This document shows positions 38,633 through 48,303 of a DNA stretch of 64,000 bases, piece by piece. The stretch is from Acidobacteriaceae bacterium (GTDB taxonomy: Bacteria > Acidobacteriota > Terriglobia > Terriglobales > Acidobacteriaceae). Below the pieces are notes generated by a model that saw only the letters and a list, made by a program, of their open reading frames with translations, made no database searches and was not told where the DNA came from. Within the stretch, counting starts at the first letter, position 1. The number at the start of each line of letters is the position of its first letter. The stretch covers positions 1 to 64,000 of the forward strand of contig JASHRF010000076.1 of the NCBI GenBank assembly GCA_030037545.1, in the 5' to 3' direction. The position numbers and the translations under genes were made by a program.

Positions 38633-41344
38633 ATGGAAGCCAGAGCAGACGAGATCGGGGTGAGGGTGAGCGAACTGGCCGACGCCGGGAACCCGCCTGC
38701 GGGTACGGCGCAGAACGGTCTTTCATTTGCCGCTACGGCCGCGGGCGTTCTGGCGCTGCTGCTTTCGGCGGGCGCGATCGCTATGAGCGCGACTGGAATT
38801 TATCCGGCCGGCCGGTTGTTGGTGGTGGCGGGAGTCACGGCGGCCGCATTTCTGTTTTTGCAGCGCATGGCGGCGAGAATAGAAAAGGCGCGCGCTCACG
38901 CGCCCACGGTCAAGGATCTGATGGAGTCCGCGGGTGCGTCCATGGTGGCTATCGGTTTGGACGGGCGCGTGATTTATGTGAACCCGGCGGCAGAGCGGCT
39001 GCTGGGCTACCACGCTATACAGCTCAAGGCGGAATGGGGCACAACCGAGATTCTGGCGCCGGGCGAAGGATCGCGGCTGGTGAGCGAGATGCAGAAGCTG
39101 TGCGGCGTTGACAAACCCATGGAGAGCACGGCGGAAGGCCGAATGGCCGCCTATCTCGATTGCGTGCGCGCGCTGCCGCCCAGCCTGGTGCCCAGCTTCG
39201 ATGCACAGTTGCGGCATCGGCGGGGGCAGATGATCCCGGTGACGCTCCATATCACGGCGCTGCGGGATGTGACGGGCAGATTCTGCGGGCTGATGGCCGT
39301 GGCGATGGAACAAATCCCGGCGCGGAAGCCGGAACGCGACAGGCTCGAGTCTCAGGATCCCTACCGCGATCTCTTCGAACATTCCAGCGAGATGATTGCG
39401 ACACTGAACTCCCGGGGCAAATTTCTCTATGCGAATCCGGCCTGGAAGCGGTGTTTCGGGATGGAAAACCAAGCGCTAATGGAGCTGGAAACGTTTGAGC
39501 AACTGTTGAACGTCGAGAGCCGCGGCGAAGCAGCGGCGCTTTTCCGGCGGGTGCTGGACGGCGAGGTGGTGGAGCGCGCGGGGCTGCATCACTACACACA
39601 GGACGGGCGCGCGTTGGAGCTGGAGTTGAGCCTGAGCCAACTCCATCATTCTGGAAATCCGCACACCGTGCGCTGTCTGCTGCGCGATGTGACGCAGCAG
39701 AAGCGGCGCGAACAACGCCTGGCGCTGCAACTGGTGGTGAGCCAGATTGTGGGCGAGAACACGGCCACCGAGGTCGCGGCCATGCGGGTCCTGGAAGCGC
39801 TGTGCGTGTCGCAGGGCTGGGACGTGGCGCTGCAGTGGCAGGTAAACCCGAAGCAGAATCAACTGGAGTTTCTGACCGCGTGGGGCGCGCCGGGCAAACG
39901 CGCGGAGAAACTCATCCAGGAGAGCATGGGGCTGACGCTGCCCAGCGGCGGCGATTTGCCGGGGCGGGCGTGGAAGGAGGGGCGTGCGGTTTGGCTTGCC
40001 GACTTGAGCGCGGCGCCAGCCAGTCCGCGCATCCAGACGGCGCTGAGACAGGAGATGGCGTCGGGTTGGGCCGTACCGGTGCGCGTTGGCAGCCAGGTGC
40101 TTGCGGTGCTGGAGTTCTATTGCCGCGTCAAGCTGCGCGAGGACCGGGAAGCGATGGCGGCTGTGGAAACGGTGGCTGGCTCCCTGGGGCAGATGCTGGC
40201 GCGAACGCAGGAGCAGGGGAAAGCCGCGGAGCTGAGCCGGCAGCAACAGATTCTGCTCGATTCGGTCACCGACGGCATTTGCGGCGTAGACCGGATGGGA
40301 ATGGTGAGCTTTGCCAATCCGGCGGCGGCGCGGCTGCTGGGCTTGCCGGTGGCCAAACTGACGGGTAAGCGCGTACACGAGCTGCTGCACGGAGCCGCGG
40401 TCAACGGTCAGTCATGCGGAGAAGAGTGCGCGCTGAGACGCGCGGCGGAAAATCGAATGGCCGCGACCGGCGAAGACACCGTTTTCCGTGCCGACGCCAG
40501 CGCGTTTCCGGCTGAGTATGTGTTGACGCCGATTCTGGATCAGGGGCGATTCTCGGGGTCGGTGCTAAGCTTCCGCGACATTAGCCAGCGCTCGGCTCTG
40601 GACCGGATGAAGGACGAATTCATTTCCACCGTGAGCCACGAGCTGCGCACGCCGCTCACGTCGATACGGGGCGCGCTGGGACTGCTTACGTCGGGAATCC
40701 TGGGCGAGATGAACGAGAAGGCAGCGAATCTGCTGCGCATTGCGCTCACTAACAGCGACCGGCTGGTGCGCCTGATCAACGACATTCTCGATTTAGAGCG
40801 GATCCAGAGCGGGCGCGAGCCTCTGGCCTTCCGGCCGGTGCAACTGGCGGAGATTGTGAGCCAGGCCATCGAAGGGATGCAGCCGGTGGCGGATGCGGGC
40901 GGGGTGCACCTGATTCACGACACCGTGCAGGCGGAAGTGGAAGCCGATCCCGACCGTCTGCTGCAGGTGCTCACGAATCTTCTGTCGAACGCCGTCAAGT
41001 TCTCGCCGGCTAATTCGACGGTGAGCGTGATGCTGAAGCCGGACAGCAAGGGAATCACACTTTCGGTGATCGATCACGGGCGCGGGATTCCCGCCGATAA
41101 GCTGGAGGCGATTTTCGGACGATTCCAGCAGGTGGACGCATCGGATTCGCGGCAGAAGGGCGGCAGCGGGCTGGGGCTGGCCATCTGCCGGACCATTGTG
41201 CTGCAGCACTCGGGGCGCATCTGGGCGGAGCGGAACCTGGTGCGCGGATCGACGTTCCGCGTGTTTCTGCCGTATCATCCGGAACCCTTCGAGGCGGCAG
41301 GCGGGGCAAAGGATGGCGCTTCGGCAGAGGCTGCGAAAGGATAG
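38633..41344 (+). CDS. Multi-PAS/GAF sensor histidine kinase
   Basis: TM N-terminus, PAS repeats, GAF-like region, EFISTVSHELRTPLTSIRGALGLL, LLSNAVKFSP, GSGLGLAICRTIVLQHSGRIW. Confidence 0.96.
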   Translation: MEARADEIGVRVSELADAGNPPAGTAQNGLSFAATAAGVLALLLSAGAIAMSATGIYPAGRLLVVAGVTAAAFLFLQRMAARIEKARAHAPTVKDLMESAGASMVAIGLDGRVIYVNPAAERLLGYHAIQLKAEWGTTEILAPGEGSRLVSEMQKLCGVDKPMESTAEGRMAAYLDCVRALPPSLVPSFDAQLRHRRGQMIPVTLHITALRDVTGRFCGLMAVAMEQIPARKPERDRLESQDPYRDLFEHSSEMIATLNSRGKFLYANPAWKRCFGMENQALMELETFEQLLNVESRGEAAALFRRVLDGEVVERAGLHHYTQDGRALELELSLSQLHHSGNPHTVRCLLRDVTQQKRREQRLALQLVVSQIVGENTATEVAAMRVLEALCVSQGWDVALQWQVNPKQNQLEFLTAWGAPGKRAEKLIQESMGLTLPSGGDLPGRAWKEGRAVWLADLSAAPASPRIQTALRQEMASGWAVPVRVGSQVLAVLEFYCRVKLREDREAMAAVETVAGSLGQMLARTQEQGKAAELSRQQQILLDSVTDGICGVDRMGMVSFANPAAARLLGLPVAKLTGKRVHELLHGAAVNGQSCGEECALRRAAENRMAATGEDTVFRADASAFPAEYVLTPILDQGRFSGSVLSFRDISQRSALDRMKDEFISTVSHELRTPLTSIRGALGLLTSGILGEMNEKAANLLRIALTNSDRLVRLINDILDLERIQSGREPLAFRPVQLAEIVSQAIEGMQPVADAGGVHLIHDTVQAEVEADPDRLLQVLTNLLSNAVKFSPANSTVSVMLKPDSKGITLSVIDHGRGIPADKLEAIFGRFQQVDASDSRQKGGSGLGLAICRTIVLQHSGRIWAERNLVRGSTFRVFLPYHPEPFEAAGGAKDGASAEAAKG

Positions 41345-41442
41345 CTGCCGGCTTAGGGTTATCAGCCTTCAGATTGGCGCCGCGATCTCCAAGAGGGCTA
41401 ACAGCTTTTCGCTAGAATGGGTTTTTTGGAAGCAGGTGCAAG

Positions 41443-41817
41443 GTGGATCACAAGATTCTGATTATCGATGACGAGGAAGATATTCGCGAGGTGGCGGCGC
41501 TGAGCCTGGAGAGCGTAGCGGGGTGGCAGGTACTGGTAGCCAGCTCGGGCGCGCAGGGACTGGCGCGGGCCGCGGAGCACAAGCCGGATGCCATTCTGCT
41601 GGACGTGATGATGCCGGGGATGGATGGTCCGACGACCTTTCGCGAGTTGAGAAAAAATCCGGCTACGGCCAAGATTCCGGTGCTGCTGCTGACGGCCAAG
41701 GTGCAAAGCACGGACCAGCGGCGGTTTGCGGACTTGGGCGTGGAGGCGGTGCTGTTCAAGCCCTTCGACCCGCTGACGCTGTCGCGGCAGATTTCGAGCG
41801 CGCTGGGCTGGAATTGA
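41443..41817 (+). CDS. Single-domain response regulator receiver protein (GTG start)
   Basis: DHKILIIDDEEDIREVAALSLES...PDAILLDVMMPGMDGPTTFREL...IPVLLLTAKV. Confidence 0.95.
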   Translation: MDHKILIIDDEEDIREVAALSLESVAGWQVLVASSGAQGLARAAEHKPDAILLDVMMPGMDGPTTFRELRKNPATAKIPVLLLTAKVQSTDQRRFADLGVEAVLFKPFDPLTLSRQISSALGWN

Positions 41818-41831
41818 GGGTATTTCGAACC

Positions 41832-42182
41832 GTGAACTCTTCAGACCATGTGAGCGGGCAGGCAACAGCCGAGGAAATCTCGAAGGCTCTGGATACGATG
41901 TGGGCGAAATTCCTACCCGACATTCGGGAGCGGGCGATGGTGCTGGAGTCGGCGGGGCAAGAGGCGCTGGCGGGTGCGTTGAGCGAGGAGAAATGCCAGG
42001 CGGCAAAAGCCGCCGCGCATAAGCTGGCCGGGACGTTAGGAACCTTTGGGCTGCAGCGCGGCTCGGCACTGGCCCAGAGCGTGGAGGCTCTATACGGTCG
42101 CGGCCAATTCAAACGCGCCGATGCGGTGAAGTTGACCGCGATGACAGGAGAAATAAAAGCCATTATCGAGAGCCGGAAATAG
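41832..42182 (+). CDS. Hpt domain protein (GTG start)
   Basis: CQAAKAAAHKLAGTLGTFGLQRGSALAQSVEAL matches the HKLxGxxGxxG Hpt signature. Confidence 0.82.
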   Translation: MNSSDHVSGQATAEEISKALDTMWAKFLPDIRERAMVLESAGQEALAGALSEEKCQAAKAAAHKLAGTLGTFGLQRGSALAQSVEALYGRGQFKRADAVKLTAMTGEIKAIIESRK

Positions 42183-42323
42183 CCAGAAGGCGCCAGGTCT
42201 CGAGTGCGAACCGATCGCGGCGATCCAGGCTCCGAAGGTGAAGGGCGACGCAACTGACGGGACCCTCCTTCATTATCGAGAACATCTCTGACTCCGCTAA
42301 GGCCGCTGCTCCGATTACACTCA

Positions 42324-43760
42324 TTGTTGATGCCCCGGCAGGATCCAATCGCGCCGCAACTGGAACTGACATTTGAGGTGCCGCGTCTTGCGCGGCGCAT
42401 CTGGCCGGTGCGCGAGCTGGTGGGACAGGTACGCTCGCTCGTCGAGCAGGAATTCAGCGATGTGTGGGTGGAAGGCGAAATTTCGAATTACCGGCCGGCG
42501 CCCTCGGGGCATGTGTACTTCACGCTGAAGGATGCTGACGCGCAGTTGCCGGTGGTGCTTTTCCGGCGGCAGGCAATGTTGTTGCGCTTCCGGCCCGAGG
42601 ATGGCCTGCACGTGCTGGTGCGCGGGCGGGTGAGCGTTTACGAGCAGCGCGGCCAGATGCAGCTGGTGGCCGAAACCATGGAGCCGGTGGGCGCCGGCTC
42701 GCTGCAGCTTGCCTTCGAGCAGTTGAAGGAGCGGTTCAAGGCGGAGGGCCTGTTCGATGCGGAGCGCAAACGGCCGCTGCCGGCGTTTCCGCGCTGCGTG
42801 GGGATTGTGACCTCGCCGACGGGCGCCGTGATTCGCGATTTTTTGAACATCGTGGCGCGACGGCACTCGGGGCTGAACGTGCTGCTCTACCCGGTGAGCG
42901 TGCAGGGCGAGTCGGCGCCGGCGGAGATTGAAGCGGCCCTTGCCGAACTGAACGCAGCACAGGGACTGGTGGACGTAATCGTGCTGGCGCGCGGCGGAGG
43001 GTCGCTTGAAGACCTGGCAGCGTTCAACAGCGAGCGCGTTGCCCGGGCAATTGCGTCGAGCAGGCTTCCTGTGGTTTCTGCCGTTGGACATGAGACGGAT
43101 TTCACGATCGCGGACTTTGCGGCCGACCTGCGCGCACCTACACCTTCGGCGGCGGCGGAGCTGGTGACCGAAGCACAGCACAAGATTGCCGAGCGCGTGG
43201 CCGAGCAATCGTACCGGCTGGAGCGGGCCGCGCGGTTTCAGCTTTTGCAGGCGCAGCAGCACTTCAGCCGCGTGCCGCTGAGCCGTGCGGAGGGGCGCAT
43301 GATGGCGATTCTGCACCGGCTTGCCCAGCGGCTCGACGATCTGACGTTTCGCGGTGAGACGGCCATGCGGGCGCTGGTGCGCGGGCGCTGCGATCGCGTG
43401 GCGGAACTGGGAGCGGCGGTGCTGCGCCATGATCCGCGCCAGCGGCTGGCCCACGCCAGCGCGCATCTGTGGGATTTTCGCGCGCGCATGGACCGTTCGC
43501 TGGAACGCCTGATGGAGGGGTCGCAATCGCGCCTGGGAGCGCTGGATGCGCGGCTGCGTGCGCTGTCGCCATTGGCGGTGCTGGATCGCGGTTATGCACT
43601 GGTGGTCACCGATGCGGGGCAGGTGGTGCGGTCGGCGGCACAAGTTGTTGCCGGCGATCGGGTTTCGACGCGCGTGGCGGACGGAGCGTTCACCAGCCGC
43701 GTGGAAGAGATCGGCGCGAAGAGCAGCGCTGCAAAACGAAAGAGTAAAGAAACTTCATGA
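42324..43760 (+). CDS. xseA: Exodeoxyribonuclease VII large subunit
   Basis: VWVEGEISNYRPAPSGHVYFTLKDADAQLPVVLFR; VGIVTSPTGAVIRDFLNIVARR; VDVIVLARGGGSLEDLAAFNSERVARAI; SAVGHETDFTIADFAADLRAPTPSAAAEL. Confidence 0.98.
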   Translation: MLMPRQDPIAPQLELTFEVPRLARRIWPVRELVGQVRSLVEQEFSDVWVEGEISNYRPAPSGHVYFTLKDADAQLPVVLFRRQAMLLRFRPEDGLHVLVRGRVSVYEQRGQMQLVAETMEPVGAGSLQLAFEQLKERFKAEGLFDAERKRPLPAFPRCVGIVTSPTGAVIRDFLNIVARRHSGLNVLLYPVSVQGESAPAEIEAALAELNAAQGLVDVIVLARGGGSLEDLAAFNSERVARAIASSRLPVVSAVGHETDFTIADFAADLRAPTPSAAAELVTEAQHKIAERVAEQSYRLERAARFQLLQAQQHFSRVPLSRAEGRMMAILHRLAQRLDDLTFRGETAMRALVRGRCDRVAELGAAVLRHDPRQRLAHASAHLWDFRARMDRSLERLMEGSQSRLGALDARLRALSPLAVLDRGYALVVTDAGQVVRSAAQVVAGDRVSTRVADGAFTSRVEEIGAKSSAAKRKSKETS

Positions 43761-45124
43761 CAGACGGACGAAGGCTTTTTGGGACCGACGGGATTCGCGC
43801 TGTGGCTGGTGAGCCGCCGCTCGATGCAAGGACGATTTATGCGGTGGGTCTGGCGCTGGCGCATTCGCTGCGGAGGACTGCGGCGTCGCCGAAGGTGATT
43901 CTGGGACGCGATACGCGCGCTTCCAGCCCGTGGATTACGGCGACGCTGGCCGCGGGGCTGCGTGAGGCGGGAGCGGGCGTGGAGAACGCCGGTGTGATTA
44001 CGACACCGGCCGTCGCGTTTCTGGCGCGGACGCACGGGTTCGATGCGGGCGTGGTGATTTCGGCGTCGCATAATCCGTGGCAGGACAACGGGATCAAGCT
44101 GTTTGGCGGCGACGGCTTCAAGTTGCCGGACGCGGTGGAGCTGGCGATTGAGGACGAGATTTTTCATCATCTGGAGCAAATCGCCGCGCCTGATGCGGAA
44201 AAGCTTCCGCAGGTCGAAGATAACTTCGCGCTGGCCAACGACTACGTTCAGTTTTTGATCGATGCAGCGCCGGGGTTGTCGCTGGCGGGGCTACGGATGG
44301 TGGCCGATTGCGCCAACGGCGCGGCGGCCGCGGTGGCGCCAGAGCTGGTGCGGAGGCTGGAGGGCGAGGCCGGACAGGTGCTGCTGCTGAATGTGGAGCC
44401 GGACGGGCGCAACATCAACCTGAACTGCGGCGCTCTGCATCCGGAGTATGTGGCCCGCGAAGTAAAGCAGCACGGCGCCGCGCTGGGCGTGACCTTCGAC
44501 GGCGATGCGGACCGCTGTATGTTAGCCGGGGCGCGGGGGAACGTGATCAACGGCGACGCGATCCTGCTGATGGCGGCGCGGGATTTGCAGGCGCGCGGAA
44601 TGTTGACGGGAAATTTGGTGGTGGCCACGACCATGTCGAACATGGGGCTGGAGGCGGCACTGAAGCGCAGCGGAATCAGAATGCTACGTGCGCCGGTGGG
44701 CGACCGTTACGTGCTCGAGGAGATGCAGAAACACAACGCGGCGCTGGGCGGCGAGCAATCGGGGCACATCCTGTTTCCGCACCTGGCGACGACGGGTGAT
44801 GGATTGCTGACAGCGCTGGTGGTGCTGGATTTGATCGCGCGCAGCGGGAAAACGGTTGAAGAGCTCACCTCGGACCTGAAGGTGTTTCCGCAGGTGATTG
44901 TGAATATCAAGGTGCGGGAGAAGAAACCACTGGCGGCGATTCCGGCTGTAGCTGAGGCGATTCGCGCGGCCGAAGAGGATCTGAAGGATTCGGGGCGGGT
45001 GGTGATTCGCTACTCGGGAACCGAGCCGCTGGCGCGGGTGATGATCGAAGCGGAGAGCGAAGAGGCGATGCGACGGCACGCGGAGGGGATTGCGGAAGCG
45101 ATACGGGGGGAGCTGGGGGTGTAA
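43757..45124 (+). CDS. glmM: Phosphoglucosamine mutase
   Basis: RRLFGTDGIRAVAGEPPL; GVVISASHNPWQDNGIKLFGGDGFKL; TFDGDADRC; EQSGHILF; RYSGTEPLARVMIEAE. Confidence 0.97.
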   Translation: MTDGRRLFGTDGIRAVAGEPPLDARTIYAVGLALAHSLRRTAASPKVILGRDTRASSPWITATLAAGLREAGAGVENAGVITTPAVAFLARTHGFDAGVVISASHNPWQDNGIKLFGGDGFKLPDAVELAIEDEIFHHLEQIAAPDAEKLPQVEDNFALANDYVQFLIDAAPGLSLAGLRMVADCANGAAAAVAPELVRRLEGEAGQVLLLNVEPDGRNINLNCGALHPEYVAREVKQHGAALGVTFDGDADRCMLAGARGNVINGDAILLMAARDLQARGMLTGNLVVATTMSNMGLEAALKRSGIRMLRAPVGDRYVLEEMQKHNAALGGEQSGHILFPHLATTGDGLLTALVVLDLIARSGKTVEELTSDLKVFPQVIVNIKVREKKPLAAIPAVAEAIRAAEEDLKDSGRVVIRYSGTEPLARVMIEAESEEAMRRHAEGIAEAIRGELGV

Positions 45125-45284
45125 GGACAGGGATCGGGGGATCAGGGTCGCGGGACCGGAGTTGTGGTTTGGCCGGGTTTAGAGGAACAAATGTCAAACG
45201 CGGGGGTTTGAAAATGAGGTTCCCGCAATGAGTTTTGCGGACTCAAACCAAATTTGAGCAAGTGAAAACCTTCTCAATGGTAAA

Positions 45285-46775
45285 ATGAAGGGGATGGCGA
45301 TGCCCCTGAAAACACTTTTCTTGAACCCACCTTCCTTCGAGAATTTCGATGGCGGAGCGAGCTCACGCTGGCCGGCGACGCGCGAGATTGAGTCCTACTG
45401 GTACCCGGTGTGGTTAACCTACCCGGCGGGGCTGCTGGAGGGATCGCGGCTGCTCGACGCGCCGCCCCACCACGTCTCGGCACAGGAAACAATCGAGATT
45501 TGCAAACAATACGAGTTCCTGGTGCTGTTTACCTCCACGGTCGGCTGGGAGGGCGACCAGAGGCTGGCCGAGGCCATTAAGGCGGCCAATCCGTCGATCA
45601 AGATTGCGTTTGTGGGACCACCGGTGACGACCGCGCCCGATCGCGCGCTCAACGAATGCTGGGCTATGGACTTCATCTGCCGGCGCGAATTTGACTATTC
45701 CGTTGTGGAGTTTGCGCAGGGCAAGCCGCTCAACGAGATTCTCGGCATCAGCTACAAGCTCGACAGCAAGGTTGTTCACAACCCCGACCGGCCACAGGTG
45801 GAAGACCTGGACGCGATGCCGTGGGCGACGAAGATTTACAAGCGCGACCTGGATGTGACGCGCTACAACGTGCCGTTCCTGCTGCATCCGTTCATTGCAC
45901 TCTACTCCACGCGGGGCTGCCCGGCGCAATGCACCTTCTGCCTGTGGCCGCAGACGCTGAGCGGGCACGCGTGGCGCAAACGGTCCAGCGACGACGTGGC
46001 CGCGGAGATGAAATGGGCCAGGGAGAACTTTCCTGATGTGAAAGAGTTCTTCTTTGACGACGACACGTTCAACATCCAGAAGGGACGGACGATTGAGCTT
46101 TGCGAAAAGCTCAAGCCGCTGGGGCTGACGTGGAGTTGCACGTCGCGCGTGACCACCGATCGCGAGACGCTGAAGGCGATGCGCGAGGCGGGATGCCGGC
46201 TGCTGATTGTGGGCTTCGAGTCGGGCGATCCGCAGATTCTAAAGAACATCAAGAAGGGTGCGACCGTGGAGCGAGCCCGGGCGTTTGCGAAGGACTGCCA
46301 CGATCTGGGGCTGACCATCCACGGCGACTTCATCCTGGGCCTGCCGGGCGAGACCAAGGAGTCGATCCGCAATACCATCAACTTTGCCAAGAGCCTGGAC
46401 GTGGAGACGATCCAGGTGTCGATTGCGCACGCGTATCCGGGCACGGAGTTTTTCGAGTTCGCCAAGGCTAACGGGTTCATTGTGAACAAGCAGGCCATGA
46501 GCGACGACGGCGGCCACCAGATGGCGCACATCGAGTATCCGGGGCTGCCGACGGACTACGTGATGGAAATGGTGCACCGCTTCTACGACGAGTACTACTT
46601 CCGGCCCAAGGCGGCATTCCGAGTGGTGTGGAAGGCGATTGTGAATCGCGACATTCCGCGGTTGTACGTGGAGGCCAAGTCATTTCTTAAACTGCGCGCG
46701 CAGCGCAACCGCATGGTGAAACAGGCGCGCAGCCAACAGGGTGAACCGCGGGCGCCTGTAGGCGCGGGGGCATAG
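45285..46775 (+). CDS. hpnJ: Hopanoid biosynthesis associated B12-binding/radical SAM protein HpnJ
   Basis: LFLNPPSFENFDGGASSRWPATREIESYWYPVWLTYPAGLLEGSRLLDAPPHH; STRGCPAQCTFCLWPQTLSGHAWRKRS; VKEFFFDDDTFN. Confidence 0.96.
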   Translation: MKGMAMPLKTLFLNPPSFENFDGGASSRWPATREIESYWYPVWLTYPAGLLEGSRLLDAPPHHVSAQETIEICKQYEFLVLFTSTVGWEGDQRLAEAIKAANPSIKIAFVGPPVTTAPDRALNECWAMDFICRREFDYSVVEFAQGKPLNEILGISYKLDSKVVHNPDRPQVEDLDAMPWATKIYKRDLDVTRYNVPFLLHPFIALYSTRGCPAQCTFCLWPQTLSGHAWRKRSSDDVAAEMKWARENFPDVKEFFFDDDTFNIQKGRTIELCEKLKPLGLTWSCTSRVTTDRETLKAMREAGCRLLIVGFESGDPQILKNIKKGATVERARAFAKDCHDLGLTIHGDFILGLPGETKESIRNTINFAKSLDVETIQVSIAHAYPGTEFFEFAKANGFIVNKQAMSDDGGHQMAHIEYPGLPTDYVMEMVHRFYDEYYFRPKAAFRVVWKAIVNRDIPRLYVEAKSFLKLRAQRNRMVKQARSQQGEPRAPVGAGA

Positions 46776-46880
46776 GGCTTTCCTGGAGTTCAGCGGAGGG
46801 CGGCTGGAGCGGCCGCCCTCATTTTGTCTTGAGCCTCATTTGCTTTATGGTTTCCCACCCTTGCGATAGGGCTGCAAGAA

Positions 46881-46928
46881 GCAGATCCTTCGGCTCTGGT
46901 CGCTGCGCGACCTCCGATCAGGATGACA
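46881..46928. repeat. Family 2 hairpin repeat
   Basis: GCAGATCCTTC...GGTCGC/GCGACC...CAGGATGACA. Confidence 0.75.
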
Positions 46929-46987
46929 GCAGGGACGGGGCAGGAAAGATTCGGGCAAGTCATCGGTGCCCAAAAGAAAGATCACGG

Positions 46988-47542
46988 ATGGGTCGTCACA
47001 CACTTTCAGTGCGACAATATTTGATTCTGGCGCTGGTGGCGCTGTGCGCGCCGCTGGGCGACTCCTGCCTGGCGCGGGGAATGGCCCACATGCCGCACAT
47101 CCATTTGTCGCACCCTGGGGCGTTGATCGCGGCCGTGTTTACGCCCTGGATTGGAGCGGGGATTGCGCTGCTGATTGCGTTTTTCGCGAGCTACCTGACC
47201 GCCTTGTCCTGGGCGGACCTGACCTTTGTGCTGCCGGCGACGGCGTTCGGGTACGTAATCATTGCGCTGCTGTCGCGCTTCTGGCTGCACGAAGCCGTCT
47301 CGCCGGAACGCTGGGCGGGAATCCTTCTGATTGCAGTCGGGGTGGGATTCGTGGCGCGAGGTCCGTCGCGGACCGAACCGCCGGTAAAGGACCCCGAGCC
47401 GAGTGAACCGGATGTCAAAGAGCCTCCTGCGAAACGGCCGGATGTGAAGGAACCTCCGGCGAAGGATCCCGACGTGAAGGAGCCGGACATCCGGGATCCG
47501 GAAACGGAAGAGCGCAAGAATATGGAGATCGAAGCGCGATGA
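46988..47542 (+). CDS. EamA/SMR-like small membrane transporter with repetitive Pro/Asp/Lys/Glu tail
   Basis: TM helices, DLTFVLPATAFGYVIIALLSRFWLHEAVSPERWAGILLIAVGVGFVARG; tail PDVKEPPAKRPDVKEPPAKDPDVKEPDIRDPETEE. Confidence 0.85.
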   Translation: MGRHTLSVRQYLILALVALCAPLGDSCLARGMAHMPHIHLSHPGALIAAVFTPWIGAGIALLIAFFASYLTALSWADLTFVLPATAFGYVIIALLSRFWLHEAVSPERWAGILLIAVGVGFVARGPSRTEPPVKDPEPSEPDVKEPPAKRPDVKEPPAKDPDVKEPDIRDPETEERKNMEIEAR

Positions 47543-47925
47543 CGACGGGTGTGTGGGCAGCAACGGCGATGATCGCGGCGGTGGTCCTGAGCTCGACGAC
47601 CGGGGAGGTATTGACGGCCGCAGCCATGAAGTCGGTCGGCGATCTGGATGCTATCCGGGCGCGATCAGGCTTGAAAGGCGCGATTGGGGCGGTGCTTCGG
47701 CGCCCGCTGTTTTTTGCCGGAGTGGTTTTTCTGGCCCTGGCATTTTTCTCGTTGCTTTTTGCGCTCAATCACATGAATCTGAGCCTTGCAGGCCCGGCTA
47801 CGGCGTCGCTCACGCTGGTGACGAATGCAATGGCAGGAAAGTTCTTCCTCAAAGAGAACGTTGATCGCCGCCGGTGGGCGGCAGCGCTGCTGGTGTGCGT
47901 GGGAGTATACTTGCTAGCTCATTGA
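47539..47925 (+). CDS. EamA/SMR-like small membrane transporter, second half
   Basis: AFFSLLFALNHMNLSLAGPATASLTLVTNAMAGKFFLKENVDRRRWAAALLVCVGVYLLAH; ATGA overlap with upstream gene. Confidence 0.87.
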   Translation: MTTGVWAATAMIAAVVLSSTTGEVLTAAAMKSVGDLDAIRARSGLKGAIGAVLRRPLFFAGVVFLALAFFSLLFALNHMNLSLAGPATASLTLVTNAMAGKFFLKENVDRRRWAAALLVCVGVYLLAH

Positions 47926-47935
47926 GTTCACTCGA

Positions 47936-48301
47936 ATGAAAAGGCTCGGCGACAAAACCTCGCTCATTCGTGCTCTTTGCGGGCCGAGCCCTCGCAATGC
48001 CGGTTTTGTGCGACTTGTCATTGCCTTGGCTCTCCTCGCAATCCCCACTGCAACATGCGTGGCCCTAATGGCGAACCCGTTAATTTGCCCTCGCGCCATT
48101 GCAATTGTATTGTCGCCGGGAAGCCTGCTAACAGCGCTTGCGACATCAAGCCCACAAACTATAGAGGATTATTTGAGGCTATCCTCGCCGCTGTCATCGG
48201 TCGTTCTCATGGCGGATTCGCTTTATTGGTTTCTGGCTTTCCTCGGTTTATTCTGCTGCCTGTCTGGACTGCGAAAGTCGGCTGATGACACCGAGCGATG
48301 A
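47936..48301 (+). CDS. Hypothetical membrane protein
   Basis: Predicted TM segments; abuts convergent hpnE. Confidence 0.5.
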   Translation: MKRLGDKTSLIRALCGPSPRNAGFVRLVIALALLAIPTATCVALMANPLICPRAIAIVLSPGSLLTALATSSPQTIEDYLRLSSPLSSVVLMADSLYWFLAFLGLFCCLSGLRKSADDTER

Positions 48302-48303
48302 AT

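Noticed and set aside
46829-46987. N-terminal extension of the EamA-like ORF
   Set aside because: It is translation through a family 2 repeat; membrane protein begins near 46988.
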